The notes under the pieces are model-generated. The model searched no databases, had not been told where the DNA came from, and saw nothing but the letters and a program-made list of their open reading frames with translations. A stretch of 64,000 bases of DNA from Bradyrhizobium sp. B124 (GTDB taxonomy: Bacteria; Pseudomonadota; Alphaproteobacteria; Rhizobiales; Xanthobacteraceae): positions 868,001 through 932,000 of the forward strand of contig NZ_CP152413.1 of the NCBI RefSeq assembly GCF_038967635.1, written 5' to 3'. Numbering within the stretch: the first letter of the stretch is position 1; each line of letters begins with the position of its first letter. Positions 62,224 to 64,000 of this stretch are shown piece by piece. Both the position numbers and the translations under genes were made by a program.

Positions 62224-63807
62224 TCAGGCTGCACTCTTCACCTGGCCCTGCGCGCTGGTGTTGGGCTGAACCGGCCCGAGCAGGATGCGCCGCTGCATCT
62301 CGTCAAAGGCGAGATCGGCGTTCTTCTCCCGCGTCATCAGCGATAGCAGGATCGCGACCGCGAACGACAGTGGCATGCTGATGATCGCAGGATTGCGCAG
62401 CGACACGAACCACCATTGATGCTCGATCGCGGCCAGCGGCTTGCCGAGAATGTCGACCTGGATGGTCGGCGACAGATAGATCAGCACCAGCGAGCTCAGC
62501 GTGCCGACGAGAATGCTCGCCACCGCTGCAGGCGTCGTGAAGCGACGCCAGGTAATGGCGAGCACCAGCGATGGGAAATTGGCGGCGCAGGCGATCGAGA
62601 ACGCGAGGCCCGCCATGAAGGCGACGTTCTGGCCCTCGAACGCGATGCCGAGAAAGATCGCGAAGATCGAAATCATAACGGTCGCGACGCGCGCGACCTT
62701 GAGCTGCTCGGCCTCGGAAGCGCTGCCGTTGCGGATCACATTGGTCCAGACGTCGTGGCAGAGCGTGGCGACGCCCGACAGCGTCAGCCCGGCGACGACG
62801 GCGAGCATGGTCGCGAATGCGACCGCACAGATGAAGCCGAAGAAAGCATTGCCGCCGACCGCCAGCGCGAGCAGGGGCGCTGCCATGTTGCCGCCGCCTC
62901 CGGCCTTTGCCACCGCGTCGGCGCCGACCAGCACCATGGCGCCAAAGCCGATGATGAAGACCATCAGATGAAACACGCCGATCAGGCCGGTGGCATAGAG
63001 GATTGACAGCCGCGCGGCCTTGGCATCCTTCACCGTATAGGCCCGCATCAGCACATGCGGCATCGCGGCGGTACCGAACATCAGGCCGAGCCCGAGCGAG
63101 ATGGCGTCCCATTGGCCCGAGACCACCTTGGATCCCGGCTGCAGGACCTTGGTGCCGTATTTCTCGGACGCCGCGGCGAACAGCTTGAGCGGGTTCATGT
63201 CGAAATGGGTCAACACGAGGAAAGCGAGCAGGATGCCGCCGCCCATCAGCAGCGCAGCCTTCACCACCTGTACCCAGGTCGTCGCCAGCATGCCGCCGAA
63301 CAGCACATAGACCAGCATGACGCTCCCGACCACGACCACCGACCAGGTGTAGGGCAGGCCGAACAGCAGCTTGATCAGCGATCCCGTCGCGACCATCTGG
63401 GCGATCAGGTAGAACAGGATGACGGCAAGTGTCCCGACGGCGCCGGCGAGGCGCACCGGGCGTTGGCGCAGCCGATAGGCCACGACGTCAGCGAAGGTGA
63501 AGCGGCCGACGTTGCGCAGCGGTTCGACGATCAGGAACAGAATGATCGGCCAGCCGACCAGCCACCCGATCGAATAGATCATGCCGTCGAAGCCGTTTGA
63601 GGTGACGATGCCGGCAATGCCGAGCAGGGCGGCGGCGCTCAGGAAGTCACCTGCGAGTGCCCAGCCGTTCTGCCACGGCGTGACCTGGCCGCCGGCGGCG
63701 AAGAAGTGTTCGGTGGTGCGCGTGCGCCGTGCGGCCCAATAGGTGATCGCCAGCGTCAACGCCATGAAGGCGAAGAAGAACCCGATCGAAAGCGTGGTGC
63801 TGCCCAT
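62224..63807 (-). CDS. actP: Acetate permease (cation/acetate symporter)
   Basis: This 527-residue protein is a sodium:solute symporter of the ActP type with about 13 hydrophobic segments. The start GSTTLSIGFFFAFMALTLAI, FFAAGGQVTPWQNGWALAGDF and GTAAMPHVLMRAYTVKDAKA match the acetate branch. It imports short organic acids such as acetate with a cation. A DUF485 gene precedes it on the same strand, the usual yjcH-actP pair; 15 bases separate the two. Length is somewhat shorter than the E. coli protein (549). Confidence 0.93.
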   Translation of the reverse strand: MGSTTLSIGFFFAFMALTLAITYWAARRTRTTEHFFAAGGQVTPWQNGWALAGDFLSAAALLGIAGIVTSNGFDGMIYSIGWLVGWPIILFLIVEPLRNVGRFTFADVVAYRLRQRPVRLAGAVGTLAVILFYLIAQMVATGSLIKLLFGLPYTWSVVVVGSVMLVYVLFGGMLATTWVQVVKAALLMGGGILLAFLVLTHFDMNPLKLFAAASEKYGTKVLQPGSKVVSGQWDAISLGLGLMFGTAAMPHVLMRAYTVKDAKAARLSILYATGLIGVFHLMVFIIGFGAMVLVGADAVAKAGGGGNMAAPLLALAVGGNAFFGFICAVAFATMLAVVAGLTLSGVATLCHDVWTNVIRNGSASEAEQLKVARVATVMISIFAIFLGIAFEGQNVAFMAGLAFSIACAANFPSLVLAITWRRFTTPAAVASILVGTLSSLVLIYLSPTIQVDILGKPLAAIEHQWWFVSLRNPAIISMPLSFAVAILLSLMTREKNADLAFDEMQRRILLGPVQPNTSAQGQVKSAA

Positions 63808-63822
63808 CTTGCTCTGGTCCCT

Positions 63823-64000
63823 TCAGCGAAGATTGCGGATGCCGGCATCGAACACCCGGTTCGCCCACAGCACGTAGACCAGGCAGAGCGCGAAGGAGGA
63901 GATGATGACGAGCGGGCCGAGCACAATGCAGAGCGACAGGCCGGGCATCAGGATGGTGCCGAGCAGCGGCTTGTCGAACGCGAACAGCCCCATGAAGCTG
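63823..64000 (-). CDS. DUF485 membrane protein (YjcH-like), partial
   Basis: The window ends inside this gene. The visible C-terminal part reads FMGLFAFDKPLLGTILMPGL, with SLCIVLGPLVIISSFALCLV as the second membrane span and VLWANRVFDAGIRNLR at the end. This is the DUF485 pattern of YjcH, encoded upstream of actP and probably assisting the permease. The stop lies at 63823-63825. The N-terminal half and start are outside the window. Confidence 0.88.
   Translation of the reverse strand, partial: SFMGLFAFDKPLLGTILMPGLSLCIVLGPLVIISSFALCLVYVLWANRVFDAGIRNLR

Overview
The window is high-GC chromosomal DNA from a slow-growing rhizobial alphaproteobacterium, most likely Bradyrhizobium. The best markers are the trio for cyclic beta-1,3/1,6-glucan synthesis (ndvB, ndvD, ndvC at 53.1-58.6 kb), known from Bradyrhizobium japonicum, and the families of short palindromic repeats between genes. 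No CRISPR array, rRNA operon or complete prophage is visible.

Layout. 0-9.2 kb: the 3' end of an acyl-CoA synthetase gene, a PPC/DUF296 protein, a lone SLOG-like plus deoxyribosyltransferase/TIR-like fusion, a thioesterase, an ABC-type ATPase, a quinoprotein-accessory-like set (MxaD-like protein, beta-propeller, cytochrome c), a hemerythrin and small stress-type proteins. 9.3-19.6 kb: DNA maintenance genes uvrA, ssb and gyrA. uvrA and ssb each carry a GAAC-N7-GAAC LexA box, and two intact outer-membrane barrel genes plus a broken third lie between them. 19.8-25.2 kb: an accessory stretch with two tiny genes, a transglutaminase, a broken small gene and a 1024-residue six-repeat surface-type protein. 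25.3-38.6 kb: kup, coaD, two peptidyl-prolyl isomerases, queA, asd, a TetR/patatin unit with two matching operators, tgt and cysK.

The most notable regulatory structure is upstream of asd. A threonine/lysine-rich 23-residue peptide gene starts 8-9 bases after a sigma70-like promoter and is followed by a strong intrinsic terminator. Part of the peptide-coding region can pair with the terminator's 5' arm over 10 of 11 positions. This looks like a leaderless transcription attenuator that senses charged tRNA. A second oddity is that the tRNA-guanine transglycosylase has lost all four structural zinc ligands.

38.6-53 kb is mostly small hypothetical genes around a few enzymes (DMT transporter, RidA, formyltransferase-like protein, CorC-like protein, 3-hydroxybutyryl-CoA dehydrogenase). 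It ends in a 2.05-kb island bounded by a 37-bp duplication of the tRNA-Lys 3' end. The island carries an anchored D-glucuronyl C5-epimerase-like protein and no integrase. 53-64 kb holds the ndv glucan locus, a membrane protein, a SPOR-like protein, glmU, and the acetate permease gene actP with the start of its DUF485 partner.

All calls come from reading the sequence and from family knowledge; no database search was run.
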